NCBI GenBank assembly: GCA_946800325.1 | Contig: OX326959.1 | Location: 11,934,862-11,998,861 of the forward strand | Length of the DNA stretch: 64,000 nucleotides | Reading direction: 5' to 3' | From: Luzula sylvatica | Taxonomy: Eukaryota; Streptophyta; Magnoliopsida; Poales; Juncaceae | In this document: one piece after another, positions 11,404-23,860 of the stretch | How positions within the stretch are numbered: position 1 is the stretch's first letter | Layout of the letters: each line of letters opens with the position of its first letter | Notes under the pieces: model-generated | Told to the model about the DNA's origin: nothing | Database searches by the model: none | What the model saw: the letters and a program-made list of their open reading frames with translations, nothing else | Position numbers and translations under genes: made by a program

Positions 11404-11950
11404 TGAAATAAGTAACTTAAAAAAAGAAACATAACTACTTGAGTTTCAGCTGATTCCTTCCAATATCTCAACCCGATTGAAATAATCGACGGAAACATCC
11501 ATTTGGTATATTTATCACTGAGATTTGAGGAGTTCGATTTGTTTTACATAAAAAGAATTTCACATTGTTTCATTCAGAAATTTATGAAATTCTCTCGAAA
11601 CTATTACCGAATACTTGTTCATCTTATTACTTATATCCTATAAAAATTGATGATAAAAAAATGAATTGGGCATGAAATTGACATTCAGAAGGCATGAGTA
11701 AACTAATTCAAATTCTTCAGCTTTTAGTTTCACCAATTTCATGACATGCATGCATGATTCACAAAATTTGGATGAAACAATCTGTCACATTCTTCTATCC
11801 ATCAACCAAATATATATTTTTCCTTGCAAAATAATCATAGTTGATTTAAGTAAATGAAATTAAACATAAAAAATTTATCGCATTTAGTAAACGGAATAGT
11901 TAAATTTAAAAATATACAAAAGAGGCTCTAGAACAACACTTAAATAAACA
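11404..11950. repeat. Tandem unit fragment, copy 5
   Basis: Blocks b and c of the unit reappear (AAGAAACATAACTACTTGAG..., then TTCACAAAATTTGGATGAAAC). They are followed at 11,885-11,940 by sequence with AAAGAGGCTCTAGAACAA, which also occurs at 5,300-5,345. It lies only ~130 bp beyond the stop codon of the pyruvate decarboxylase gene, so the tandem unit may derive from this gene's 3' flank. Confidence 0.65.
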
Positions 11951-12081
11951 ACTAAAACTTAGTTCTGTTTATTTCTCGTCGCAACATACTTAGTTTCTAC
12001 TAATCAAGTACATTTATTCAAACATGACAATATTACATGTTACATAATTTTACATTGTCCTCGAAAGTTTACATATTATAT

Positions 12082-14872
12082 TTACTGAGGATTAGGTGGA
12101 CGACTATTTGCCGCGGAAACCCTAGACCCCCATTCTAGAAGCTCCTTGCTCGTATCGTCCTTATGTAGAATCACCTCTACGAAACACAAGCTATCTTTCT
12201 GCTCTCCATTTATAACATCAATCGCCTCTATCAATTCCTCTTCTGTTCTTACCTTGCATGTCCAACATTTTCCATCTCCGTTATTAATGGCCTCTACGAC
12301 ACCCGTATAATTCCAATTTTTTATCACATTATACGGGCCATCGTGAATTTCCACTTCGATAGTGTAACCACCGTTATTTAGGAGAAATATTACACTCTTT
12401 TGCCCGTTTCTTATCATTGTCGAAACGTCCTGTGCAGTCACCTAAATAACAAATTGCTTGTCAAAACATCAACAAGTGTAATTTACAATAAGACCCCTAT
12501 AAAATAGGATAATGACATGATTTAAACTTTTTAAAGTACCTGGAAACTACCATCACCAATGCAAGCAATAACACGTTTATCTTGAGCAGCCTGAGCGTAT
12601 CCGAGAGTGGCACCAACGGACCACCCGATTGATCCGTATTGCATTTGAAACTCGAATCTAATTATTAAAATATCATATTAGAACATGTTACAAGAAGGAC
12701 CTTGTATTTTTTAATATTATGAAAAGTCCACATTTATCTTATTATTTTTAATATTTTATCTTACCCGCAATTTTCTGGTAAACGGAGCTTTTGACAATTG
12801 AACCAAGAATCGCCGGTCTCGGCAATTACTGCTGTTTCTCCAGTTAGCATTCCCTAACAAGTAATTTGGATTCAATATGATAACTAGCGAAAGAAATTCG
12901 ATGCCGAATAACACATATAATAATAAGACCAATTTTAAACTAAGCGAACCTGGATATGCTTGAAGAGGATATTGACCCGAATAGGCTCGTGTTCTTCGTT
13001 CCGTAACGGTGCAGCTGGCGGTACGTAGATTCGGTGGTAGTTTTCCAAAGCAGTTGTATTCTTTTTAATCTTCTTCGCGAGTGCATCCAAGAATTCCGCC
13101 ATGAATACCCAACCAAATGAAGGCCCATTACCTATACAATAATTAAAATATATGCTTTATGTATTAACAGTTAAACTACCCCTATATTTTAACATTTTGG
13201 GTACACCACTATCCCAAGTTGTCTAGTGACTTTAGTAAAAGTACTCAGAACCAAGAGCTCAAGTCAAGTTATAATTGTCCTCTTTATCTATTTAAAGAGT
13301 TATAATTGTAGCAGACCCCTCTATCTATTTAAAGTTCAAACTTTATCTTGTTTATACTTTCGAATATAAAAATTATATTTTGCCCTTTCAAAAATATAAT
13401 TTATCATATTTACACTGTAATTTATGAAAAAGATAATCATATTCACAGTCAATTTTACAGGAAAGAATGGATGATCCAACTTTCGGGCAAATATTATATG
13501 TACTTTTTTCAAAGGGTAAATATGTAATGTTTATGTTGAGAGGGTAAATATGATATATTTTGATCTCCCTTATAGAGGGTAACATTAAAAGAATAAAAAC
13601 AAATAATAACTCATATATACCTATTGTAACCCTATTAGGTTGCACAATGACCGACTTCTCCTTCTTGATCAACAAAGAATACCCGACAGAGCTATAATCA
13701 TTAAAAATCGGGCCCGCAAAGAGGTACGCATCCGAAGACTCGACGATCTCCCCGCAGAAGTTCGTACTGACGGCCCCCCAATAAGTTCCGATGAATTGTC
13801 GGTGGTGTTCCGGCACCAACCCCTTGCCAGACGGCATCACCGCCGTTGGATATCCACTCGCATCCATTAGGGTTTTGAACGCGTTTTGTGCCTTCGCGAC
13901 ACGGAGCTTCGGCCCGCCAATCAAAACGGGTTTTACGGCTTTGTGGAGGAACGATATTGTCGCTTCTACTGCCGCTTCTAAGGCTAGTTGATTGCTCACT
14001 CTGTTTAGTCGAATTTGTTAAGAGTTTTAAGATTAAAACTGTAATAAAAATTGTAAGAAAATAATAATATATATACTTGGGAGGGAGAAAGTAGGGAACA
14101 GGATCGATAAAAAACGTAGGATGCGAGATGCTAGGCAAGTTGCAGCTAATACTGATATAAACCGGTTTACTTTCTTTCAAAGCCGTCGATATGGCCGTGT
14201 CGATTTGTTCATGAGCATCCTCTAGATTATTCACCACTGCCTTCAAAATGGGTACAAAAAAAATACAAAATTGAATATTAATTATAAATATAACAAGTAT
14301 TTCACTATTAGTATTACCTGATAACAAGTAATAGCCTGAAAGCACTGAAACTCTTGCGAGAAATCAGACAAGCCAATCGTGTGATGCAAAACCCTACTGG
14401 TACCATAATCATTCGAATTGGGTCCTCCGACGATACAAATCACCGGCAGGTTTTCACTGTAAGCTCCGGCCACGGCGTTGATCACGCTCAAACCACCAAC
14501 GGTAAAGGTGACCGCACATGCCCCTACGCCGCGTTTCCTCGCATAACCGTCGGCCGCATAACCAGCGTTCAGCTCGTTACAGCATCCGATGAAATTGAGG
14601 CCCGGTTCGGCGATCAAGTGGTCCAGGAAAGAGAGATTGAAGTCGCCAGGAACGCCGAATACGTCGTGAACTCCGATTTGTACCAGACGACGTGCCACGT
14701 GGCGTCCGAGCGTGCCTGAGGTATTGGGCGATGAAAAGCCTTGATGGGTCGATTCCATTGGAGGGAATTGTTGAGAATAGTTGGTCGATTTGTGAGAGCT
14801 CTGGCAATGGAGTGAAGGTTTATGAAGGGAAAGAGTGACTGATTGAGGGCTGAACGGTAATCTCATCTCCAT
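12082..14872 (-). CDS. PDC: Pyruvate decarboxylase (7 exons)
   Basis: Thiamine-diphosphate enzyme that converts pyruvate to acetaldehyde and CO2 in the cytosol, the first step of ethanolic fermentation under low oxygen. Exons (minus strand) are 14872-14318, 14240-14077, 14000-13621, 13131-12950, 12853-12765, 12657-12540 and 12441-12082. All borders are GT/AG and the sum is 1,848 nt, 615 aa, a normal plant PDC length. Seen in the protein: active-site Glu100 in [14 protein letters not shown], the His-His pair at 163-164 (LHHTIG), and the ThDP/Mg motif GDG (491-493) followed 25 residues later by NN (518-519). The first ~50 residues are variable, Ser/Thr/His-rich, as usual. Met1 is the first of two close Mets (MEM). 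The ORF is intact, with no lesion. Intron 3 (489 nt) is AT-rich and may hold a small insertion. Confidence 0.95.
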
Positions 14873-15590
14873 TTTTCTAAAATGGATAGGTATTTTTACT
14901 AGTTGGATGGCTAAGTGTTTTTGTTAGCAATGGAGAAGAGGTGAACTGGAGACAAAACAGCGGTCCTGTGAACAAGAGAATGCTGTGGGCGGTTTTAGAC
15001 TGTTTTTCTGTGAAGCATTCTGTATAGCAATGCCTCGTGTAGCTTTTTGTACAGGTCTATATTTTAATTTGATATTCATAATTTTGGTGAATCAGTGGGC
15101 ATACTTGAATGTATAATTTATCTAACTGGCTATATTTATTATAATTTAATCACTAAAAATATATAATATAGTGCTCTAATTTAGTCATTATTTTATTTTA
15201 ATTCTTGTCCAAAACAAAATAAAAAATATCACAATTTTAGATTTGCCCAATAAATTAAATATAAAATATATCCGTATTTAGAAATTTTAATCATCAAAAT
15301 ATTTAATTATATAATATGATCAATTATATATGCAATTAGTATAAATGAAAGAAACAAATATGATAAATGTAGAATGTATTTTGCACGTCATTAATTAATA
15401 ATTCTTGTATATTATTTTCACTTGGTTATTTCAAAATTACAACATAACTATATACCAATACAAACGCCACAGATAATCCGATTTCACATTAGAATGGTAC
15501 ACCTCTTGGGCTTGTGTCCCAAGCACCTAGAATTGTTGTCTTGTGTGCACATATCGGTGCTATAAATTTATATGGATAATTATATAATGC
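14873..15590. promoter_or_regulatory. Upstream region of PDC
   Basis: No gene is seen. As upstream DNA of the minus-strand PDC gene it should hold the promoter. A TTAAAATATAG stretch (about 15,055-15,065 on the minus strand) could be a TATA-like element. No anaerobic-response motif is assigned with confidence. Confidence 0.3.
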
Positions 15591-15599
15591 CTCTCAAAT

Positions 15600-15800
15600 T
15601 TCCTCCAAAATAATGTATATCACCGATTAACAATTAATTAACATGATAATTAATAAAAATATATTTTATTAATGATTAATTTATATTGATTAAAAATTAT
15701 GAACTCATACGTATTTTAATTATATATTAATTAATCATTAATGAAATATTTTTTATTAATTATTATGTTAATTAATTGTTAATTGATGATATAAATATAA
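15600..15800. repeat. AT-rich fold-back repeat
   Basis: ATCACCGATTAACAATTAAT near 15,620 returns reverse-complemented as ATTGTTAATTGATGAT near 15,775-15,795, with further matching along arms of about 70 bp. This is probably a fold-back MITE; no TSD was fixed. Confidence 0.6.
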
Positions 15801-16183
15801 TGTTGGAAAGAATTCGAGACACATCATATATATCCTCAACTTATATTATCCTAGGCAACCACTCCACGAGACTAGTTACTTTTGTCCAATATTTATCTTG
15901 GATTTGGGTCGCAAGCACCTAAAATTATTGGTCAAGATACCATTTTTTTTTTCAAATTTGTCAAGAACGAATATTTATTTTTTATTAATATTATTGGTTT
16001 GTTTACATTTCTTAAGTGTCGCAGACTCGCATGGCAAGATTTAGGTTTAGTATCTTTTTAGACTCAAAAAATCAAAACCTGTTCTAAATGAATTGATTAT
16101 AATTTTAATCTAAAACCGCGAAATCCGGCCCATTTAAAGACATCCTATGGCAAGATTTAAGTTTAGTATCTTTTTAGACTCAA

Positions 16184-16495
16184 ACTATAAATATTAAACT
16201 TATTCAAATAAACCTCATAATTTATTATATGTATTCTTCAAATACTCGAGATGTTAAATGTATTCTTTCAAAATGAATGAATTTGGATATATTTATTTCT
16301 AAGATCAAATATATTTTTGTCTTCAAAAATTATTTATTTTTAACATCCAAATATTTTTTTCATAACTCATTTATTTGTGAGCGAAAACTAATTGCATCGA
16401 GATAGTACGGAACATCTATGATTAGGTTGACTTTGAATGGGATTAAGGGCATGGACGGGTTTACGGAAGGACGGGCGGGAGCCCAGTCATCTCCC
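16184..16495. repeat. Direct repeat, first copy
   Basis: About 310 bp that recurs at 17,137-17,446 with an estimated ~90% identity by eye. Landmarks are CTCGAGATGTTAAAT, TTTGTGAGCGAAAACTAATT and TTACGGAAGGACGGGCGG. No coding potential is convincing. Confidence 0.75.
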
Positions 16496-17136
16496 AACAA
16501 TATCGACATCCTACGATTTTTGAAGGCCGCATGCATCGGCACTATTTATCGTGTTCCGAGCACTTCTGTCATTAGTTTATGATCCCACCACCGGGCCGAC
16601 CCTAACAATAGGCCCAAAAATTTCGAAATTCCGATCCAAAATTTTGAGGGGTTCAAAATTTTCGAAAAATAATTTATCCAGTTAAAAATAACTATAATTA
16701 CAGTAAAACTATTAAAGATCCTAAAAGATCTTATGGTGTATTGGTATAACAATTATTTTTCTCGTGAGAAGTGATGGATTCAAATTCCTACAATCTATAA
16801 TTTAAAAATAAATAAATGAAAATACAATGAAAATATTAGATAAAATTGGTCTAGACGAGATTTGAATCTTGGATATATAAAAAGAAAAAAAATCTAGAGC
16901 CTCATCAAATAATTCATACAATGGCATGTGACTAAATACGTCAACTTTCGTTCAGATAAATTAATTAAATACATGTTTTATTTTCAAACTAGGTTTCGGA
17001 TACTTAAATATCTACCTGGCGAAGGATAAGGAGGTTATAAGGATATTTTAAGGATAATCATGCTTTTCATTTTTTATGGATAATCTAGAGCCTCATCAAA
17101 TAATCCAATAATTATTGTTATATTTGTATGTACAAA

Positions 17137-17446
17137 AACTATAAATATCAAACTTATTCAAATAAACCTCATAATTTATTATAGGTATTCTTCAAATACT
17201 CGAGATGTTAAATTTATTCTTTCGAACTGAATGAATTTGGATATATTTAGATCAAATATATTTTTGTTTTCAAAAAATTATTTATTTTAACATCCAATTT
17301 TTCTTTTCTTTTCATAACTCATTCATTTGTGAGCGAAAACTAATTGCATTGAGAGAGTACGAAACATCTACGATTAGGTTGAGTTTGAATGGGATTAAGG
17401 GCAGGGACGGTTTACGGAAGGACGGGCGGAAGCCTGGTCACCTCAA
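17137..17446. repeat. Direct repeat, second copy
   Basis: Second copy of the 16,184-16,495 segment, ~950 bp downstream in the same orientation. A further short direct repeat, CTAGAGCCTCATCAAATAAT, occurs at 16,893 and 17,086 between the copies. Confidence 0.75.
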
Positions 17447-17619
17447 TATATTATATATTATTTCGTTTCGTAGTAATATTTAATAGAAAGTAATTCTATT
17501 GTATAGTGAGAGGAAGAAGGAAACATATCCGGAGAAGGAAAAACTAATAGTCTAATGGTGCGTTATCAAAATATATATATGAGTTTTAAAAATAATATTA
17601 TATTATTATCTCATAATAT

Positions 17620-17814
17620 CTGTTTTAATATCCGAATGGGATCTTTATTCTTATCTGTATCGACACATCCGAATCGTATTTGTATTCGTTTAATATCCGA
17701 ATCGTATCCGGATTCGGATAGTTTCGTATCCGGATCCGGATCTGAAAAAAATAAATGAATATGGATCTAATATGACCACTATCCGGACCGTATTATCATC
17801 ATTTGACACACCTA
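17620..17814. mobile_element. hAT-like remnant with ATCCGAAT motifs
   Basis: Dense ATCCGAATCGTATCC/GGATCCGGAT motifs end in ATTTGACACACCTA. Reverse-complemented, that end is TAGGTGTGTCAAAT, a hAT-like terminus. The left end was not found. Confidence 0.45.
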
Positions 17815-18956
17815 GACATCTTTCTTTCTGTCATTATAATAAGTAAATAGAATATTTAAATCTATGTCAAAATTCCAATTCTCTTCTATATACTCTTTTC
17901 AAGTGCAAATAATTAAAAGTTTAAATACACATTGAGAATATGTTTTCTCAATCATAATCTAATTTGTGAAAATATTGTTTTCTCTCTAAATACAATAATT
18001 AGTTACTCATAATGCGATATTGAGAAACATAAAATTCTTCGATGATCTAAAATAATGTTGGATAATGGAATCGATTCACACTAACTACTTGACAAAATAA
18101 AAAAAGTTTAATGTCGTACTATAAATAAATTATAATGTCAATTTTTTTTTTAATGTCTGTAATATAATTCAAACATTTTATATTGTCAAAAATATAAAAT
18201 AACATATAATGAAAAGTAAAAATTTAAAATAAGTAATTTCATATAAATATCTGGATTATGATTGTCCAATGTTAAAACACATGAACAATTGACGACATTG
18301 TCCGGCATGGTGCATATATTTTCGATACTTATTTTGAATTTAATTCAATTTTGATACATCAAATTTATCCTCTCAGTTATTACATCGGTTCATTTAAAGA
18401 TTTATATCTGATAACAACGAATTATACTAAATTATGCTCATATTTATTTGGTGTGTTATTTCTCTTTGACATGAAACATGCAATGTGTCGATTTCTTTTA
18501 ATACATAAGTAGTGATGTCGATTTTGTGATATAAATCATATGATTCTTTTATTTGACATCAGTAAAAAAGAAATTCAAATTTAATTGAAGCGAAACAATT
18601 ATATACTTATTTAAACTAATTTCATAACTAACAAAAAATAAAAATTAATCTATGAATATTTATCTCAATTTGTCTCTTTTGATGTGGAGAAATGAAGCCC
18701 TATATAAGTATTCCAATTAAAAAAATCACAAATGTTCCAAGCATAAATATAAAGAGGGGTCCATCAATTTAATCTCTTGCATAAATGACCTTGTAATTGT
18801 TATTGAAAAATTATTTGGGGTTTTGAATAAAATTATTTGGGGATTTTGAATAAACAAAGTAAGAAAATGGAGATAGTTTGGGGAAGATGAATGGTGAGTG
18901 GGTTGCAGACAGAGACACAGAAGGGAAGATGTATAAAGATGGGAAATTTTGGTTGT
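17815..18956. other. AT-rich spacer, no gene seen
   Basis: AT-rich sequence without a convincing exon or repeat. The short minus-strand ORF at 18,726-18,959 has no recognisable family. Confidence 0.5.
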
Positions 18957-19659
18957 CATGTCAATGGATCGGGTAAAATCCGAATCTACGGATATTTGAC
19001 CCGAACGGAACGGATAATATCTACGGATAATATCTGAAAAAATATCCGCGAATTGGATATTATCCGAAAAAAAATATTCGGTTTGGATTCGGATCGGGTA
19101 CGGACGGAGTACTATCCGCCCCGCCGGTAATCCGAACTCATATCCGAAAATTATCCGAAAATAACCGAAACTAAAATTACATATTTATTCTTATATTCTT
19201 TTGATGATTAAATCTGAACCCTTCAAATTTACCCTTTAAACTTAATCCATAATAACAACGGTTCCATGACCTAGTGGTGAGGCGCTTAGCACAAGATATC
19301 ATAGGTCATGAGTTCGAGTCCCGTTGGTATTATCAATAAAATATGAAACTAAATATATTCACGATTCGTGAATTATGTTTCTTTCAAAAAAAACTTAATT
19401 CCTAAGGACAATGTTGTAATATTTGATGTTTCAGAAGATTTGTATTTCTTGCGGGGATATTACAAGAACTAACCCAAACAAAATAATCATAAAATTTCAG
19501 ATTTAAAAAATATATATATTTCAGGTAACGAATACTCTCGGGAATATTCTTATCCGCAGGTTTGTATTCGGATATGAATTTTTATTCGCAAGTATTTTGG
19601 ATTCGGGTTCGGATATGAAAAAGACTTACTCGAACCCGATCCTTCTCGTTGACATCCTA
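18957..19659. mobile_element. hAT-like non-autonomous element
   Basis: The left end ATGTCAATGGATCGGGT and the right end (reverse-complemented TAGGATGTCAACGAG...GATCGGGTTCG) are related inverted ends. Subterminal regions (18,960-19,160 and 19,520-19,640) are packed with ATATCCGAA/GGATATTATCCG motifs. No transposase is present. A SINE is nested inside. The exact TSD is unresolved. Confidence 0.6.
19248..19396 (+). mobile_element. SINE nested in hAT-like element
   Basis: A-box-like CATGACCTAGTGGTGAGG and B-box-like GAGTTCGAGTCCC lie about 50 bp apart, followed by an A-run. AAACTTAATCC on the left and AAACTTAATTCC on the right form a probable imperfect TSD. The head resembles that of the SINE at 2920-3055, so both probably belong to one family. 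Confidence 0.65.
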
Positions 19660-20038
19660 ATCCAATCCAATATTATACTATAAATAATTCAAAAAAAATA
19701 TTATACTATAAAACTTTACGGTTGGGCTTTGTTGGGCTTTTAAATGAGTGTTATTTTAATTAAAGCAAAAAAAAAAAATGGCAAATAAATTATTACTCAC
19801 AAAACTTAGGACTTGCACACAAAAAAATGCTCCTAGTTAGTTTCATGAAAGTTAAGGGTCAGCACACACACACACCCCTGAATATGTTGTTACAATATAT
19901 CAAAATCTCAAGCATATATTAAAAAAAACAAATATCCATAATTGATAATTATTCGCATATTCGCATATATCATATAACTTGTATCAATGATTCAATATCC
20001 AGATCCGCATAATACTTCCCGAGTCTTATATCCATATT

Positions 20039-22205
20039 GGGCATGTTTGATTTGGGGGATTTTGAAGGATTTTGATATACGTGGATATATCAAATACATG
20101 TATTTCACTATACATGTATTTGATTATGCTTGTTTGATTCTCAAAACCAAATCCATGATTTTAGAATTAGTTACAAAATTCATGATGTGTTAAATATTTC
20201 ATACAAATGATATTAATGATATTGTAAAATTTTAATATTTGAAGCCAAGAAATACTAATTAAATATTAAAACTAATTAAATAATAGTTAATTAAAATAAG
20301 ACTCATAACATGAAATAAAATTTAAATTTAAATATAAGAACACTAAAACAAATATTCATTACACAACTATTACAAAACTCACAATTTTTTAATATAAAAT
20401 ATTAGCAAAATGAACAAAATATGAAAAATTTCCACAAAAATTACAGCCACAACTATTAATGAATTTCACGATTTTCCCACATTTGTCTCATTATGTCTTC
20501 TCTTATTGCGACCCATTCTCGAGATTCATTACGACGCCCTCTAATAGTTGTTGCCCCCCGATATTGAGCTTCTTCATTTCGTTGAAGCATAATTTCGTCT
20601 TCATCTGGCACTAAACTATCGAGTCCACTAGAAATTATATAATTATGAAGTATACAACATGAAAGTACGATGTCGACTTGAGTAGGCCATGGAAAGAAAG
20701 GTCTTGAAGTTAGAATTTTAAACCGATTTTTCAAAGCACCAAAGGCTCGCTCGATCGTAGTGCGCAAAGATGAATGTCTATGGTTAAACAATTCTTTGTC
20801 GGTTACGGGTGGATTATCAGAAAATTCTTTTAAGTGATATCGTACCCCACGAAATGGTGAGATGAATCCAGGTCGTGTACCGTATCCTGCATCGGCCAAA
20901 TAAAATTTTCCTTCTGGCAAGGAGATACCGTCTCCATCTGCCCTTTCAATTGCACTTGCAAGCACTCTTGAATCATGAGCCGAACCCTCCCAACCGGCTA
21001 GAACGTAAGTAAAACGAAGATTAAAATCCACGGCAGCAAGAACATTTTGAGTGTAATGTGATTTACGACCCATAAATGCGCCCGCTCTTTCTCGTGGAGG
21101 CCTCGCATGGATATGGGTTCCGTCAATGGCACCAATACAATTATTAAAATACGGTGCATACCTATAGTTATTTAGAATCACCGGAGAAGTTTCGGTGGTG
21201 GGCGGCTTGATATATTCATTTCTCAACTCCCCAATCGCTAACAAGACATCATGAAAATACCGACTAACGGTATGGCCGGAACGGATGAAATGTCTCTTGA
21301 TAACCCTATTCCTAACATTGTGACCAACCGTATGCAAAAACATCGCAACTTGCTCCTCAACCGTCACTGCATGCCTATCACACAATAAATTTAAATTTCG
21401 AAGCTTGGCACATAAGCCCAAGAATAACTCACTCCTCATACGAAACAATTCGAGACACGCAACATCGGAATCGTAGATGTTTCTTCTGAGATATGCACTT
21501 CGATGCTCGGCTTGGTCCCTTCTTACTTCGAGTGGAATGAGTGTCATCCTTTCTTCTTTTCTTTTTCGTATGCGATAAATCATCCCAAAAGTAAATAAGA
21601 ACAAATGAGCGGCTATTCGCTTTTTGCGATTATGTTCCTCAATCATATTGCATTGCATTTTGTAGAAAACCTACAAACTTAGGAAATCGATTTAATTAAT
21701 TAAAAGAGTAATTCAAATAATTAACAAAGTGGAAATTAATCTAATTAAGTTAGATAAAAATTGACTGAACTTTTGACTGAACTGAAATTAATTTAATGGA
21801 GGCATATCCTCTTCTCTGTTGTGAACACAAATTAACTTAATGACTGACTGAACATAAAAAAATTAACACAGTGGCTAATTGGGCAAAAAATATACACAAA
21901 TTAAGCTAATTGAGGCATAATTAACACAAATTAAGCTAGATACTAATTGACTGAACTGAACAAAATTAACAGAAATTAAGCTAATTGAGGCATAATTAAC
22001 ACTAACAAAATTTTTGGAGAGAAGTTGCGTGTGAGCTAGTGGGTACAGTCAGCTCCTTCTTGTCTCTTGTTATCCATATATTTTTGAGGGAGTACAGAAT
22101 AGAGGGATTTGAGAGCTCAAATACAATACACTAACAAAACAAACAAGGGATTTTGAAGTACATATCCACCAAAATCCCTCAAAATCCCTCAAATCAAACA
22201 AGCCC
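20039..22205 (-). mobile_element. PIF/Harbinger DNA transposon, complete
   Basis: A 2,167-bp element. The left end GGGCATGTTTGATTTGGGGG and the right end (reverse-complemented GGGCTTGTTTGATTTGAGGG) are inverted repeats, extending through GATTTTGA(A/G)GGATTTTG. The 3-bp repeat ATT flanks both sides (20036-20038 and 22206-22208), the TSD size of this superfamily. It encodes one intact transposase but no Myb-like partner protein. The left flank interior also has a CATGTATTT palindrome (20,097-20,120). Confidence 0.9.
20456..21658 (-). CDS. PIF/Harbinger (HARBI1-like) transposase
   Basis: An intact intronless 400-aa ORF for a DDE_4-type nuclease that would cut and join the ends of its own element. 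Catalytic candidates are visible: Asp179 in CIGAIDGTHI, Asp256 in YLADAGYG and Glu303 in TIERAFGALKNRF. Around them are the family's RKSHYTQNVLAAVD, GSAHDSRVL and SCCILHNYI motifs. The N-terminal ~110 residues are basic and probably helical. Full-length members are usually 350-450 aa, so nothing is missing. Autonomous PIF elements also carry a Myb/SANT-like ORF for DNA binding and nuclear import, absent here, so a partner in trans would be needed. Met1 or Met5 could be the start. Confidence 0.9.
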   Translation of the reverse strand: MQCNMIEEHNRKKRIAAHLFLFTFGMIYRIRKRKEERMTLIPLEVRRDQAEHRSAYLRRNIYDSDVACLELFRMRSELFLGLCAKLRNLNLLCDRHAVTVEEQVAMFLHTVGHNVRNRVIKRHFIRSGHTVSRYFHDVLLAIGELRNEYIKPPTTETSPVILNNYRYAPYFNNCIGAIDGTHIHARPPRERAGAFMGRKSHYTQNVLAAVDFNLRFTYVLAGWEGSAHDSRVLASAIERADGDGISLPEGKFYLADAGYGTRPGFISPFRGVRYHLKEFSDNPPVTDKELFNHRHSSLRTTIERAFGALKNRFKILTSRPFFPWPTQVDIVLSCCILHNYIISSGLDSLVPDEDEIMLQRNEEAQYRGATTIRGRRNESREWVAIREDIMRQMWENREIH

Positions 22206-23860
22206 ATTGTTACCGATAAAGATAGATTTGGTTCCAATTCCGGATTCTATATTCCATATTTAAGAAAGAAAAATAGTAATGTATTTCATATTATTTATTC
22301 TATAAAGTATTTTACATTATTTAAGAATGAAAAATAATAAGATGATGATGATTAAAAAAATATTATTCATATGTTATAAAACTTATTACGATAATGATCT
22401 TGACTATTTTTTTTTTTTTTTTTTTGAGAAAATATATAGTTTGGTATTGCAGGGCTTAATGATAATTTTGACACTTATAATTGGACAATATTGTCTTGAT
22501 TCGCAATGCTTATTTATTCTTAAAAATATTTTAAATGATACAATTGGGTGTTTTTTCTCATTTAACTATAGCCTTTTAGTTAATATTTATTTTCTTGGAA
22601 CATATATATTATCATTATTTTTTAATTAAAGTGTTTGTTATGTCCTAAAATCATATAAGTAGTACATTGGATCTCTGTTGGTGCTGTTGTGAGTACAAAC
22701 TTTCATTCAAGGGACATCTTACTTCAATTTATTTTTTAAGACATTTCTAAATAAATCCTACTTGAAAGAAATTAATTTAGAAACAAATGTTCAATTTATA
22801 TTTTAAGTCATTCCTAAACAAAAAGTATAGAGTCACAAACACAAACCACAAACCTCTTCCCGAAATTATGTTTTACATATAAATTAAACGTGAGTCCCAC
22901 ATAAATACCAATTAAAATTTACCATAAAAAACACTTCGGGAATGATTCGGTGGTTTAATTATGGACTCCTATCATTCTTGCATTCCTAAATCCAACCTGA
23001 AAGATTAAACCGTGACTAACACCAAGCTAGAGATATGACTTTACAAAATTGTGTTACCAAAAAAATATATTAATATTCGAAAAGACACAGAAATACTAAT
23101 ATTCAAGAAGAAAACATATTATTTTAAAAATATATTGATATATTAAAAAAATACAACGATCATGTAAAAAATGATTGTACTATTAAAATAATATCGAATA
23201 TTTAAAAATATTATATTTCAAAAATACGTATATATTGTAATGAAATAAATTATTAGAGGTGCATCTTGGCATATTGTATATTTTAATAATTTCTTGGTAT
23301 AATTGGTCATTGGAATTATAAAATTATTATTTTTTAACAAAACCAAGCCATTCAAAAGTCCAAACCGTTATAACAAAATAGTCATTGTTATTTACTTTCT
23401 TTTTACACATGAATAATACAAACACTAATAATGTATCCAATACATTTCCTCCCCAGAAAAAAGAAAGACCCCTAAAAATGAGAAAAAAATTCTGTATCGT
23501 TTTCTATGTAAAAATTATATAATTAGTTATCTAAAAAAATTAGAGACCGATAACAATTAAATAACATATAAAATAATACATAAATAATACAAAAAATGTG
23601 AATATGATAAATAAGATATGAATATAATACTTACAAGTAATACATAAATAATACATAAACCTACACGGTTCAACTTTGATTTGGATATTTAAATTTTACG
23701 AAATAAGTATTGTTGGCATGTTGGCCAATGAATCTAGCCCATATATATATATTATCTATATTTGTAAATTAGTAAGTATGTCAAATTCATTATGTTAATA
23801 TTATATTCTGACAAACAATCCAATCTAATATTTAACTTTCACATATTATTTTACGGTAAT
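22206..23860. other. AT-rich intergenic DNA, no gene seen
   Basis: Very AT-rich, with a T-run at 22,410-22,427 and many short A/T runs. The plus-strand ORF at 22,327-22,629 is a low-complexity Phe/Ile/Leu reading of AT-rich DNA with no family likeness. Confidence 0.5.

Noticed and set aside
19870..19880. CA-repeat near 19,865 as a microsatellite of note
   Set aside because: Only about six CA units, too short to be informative.
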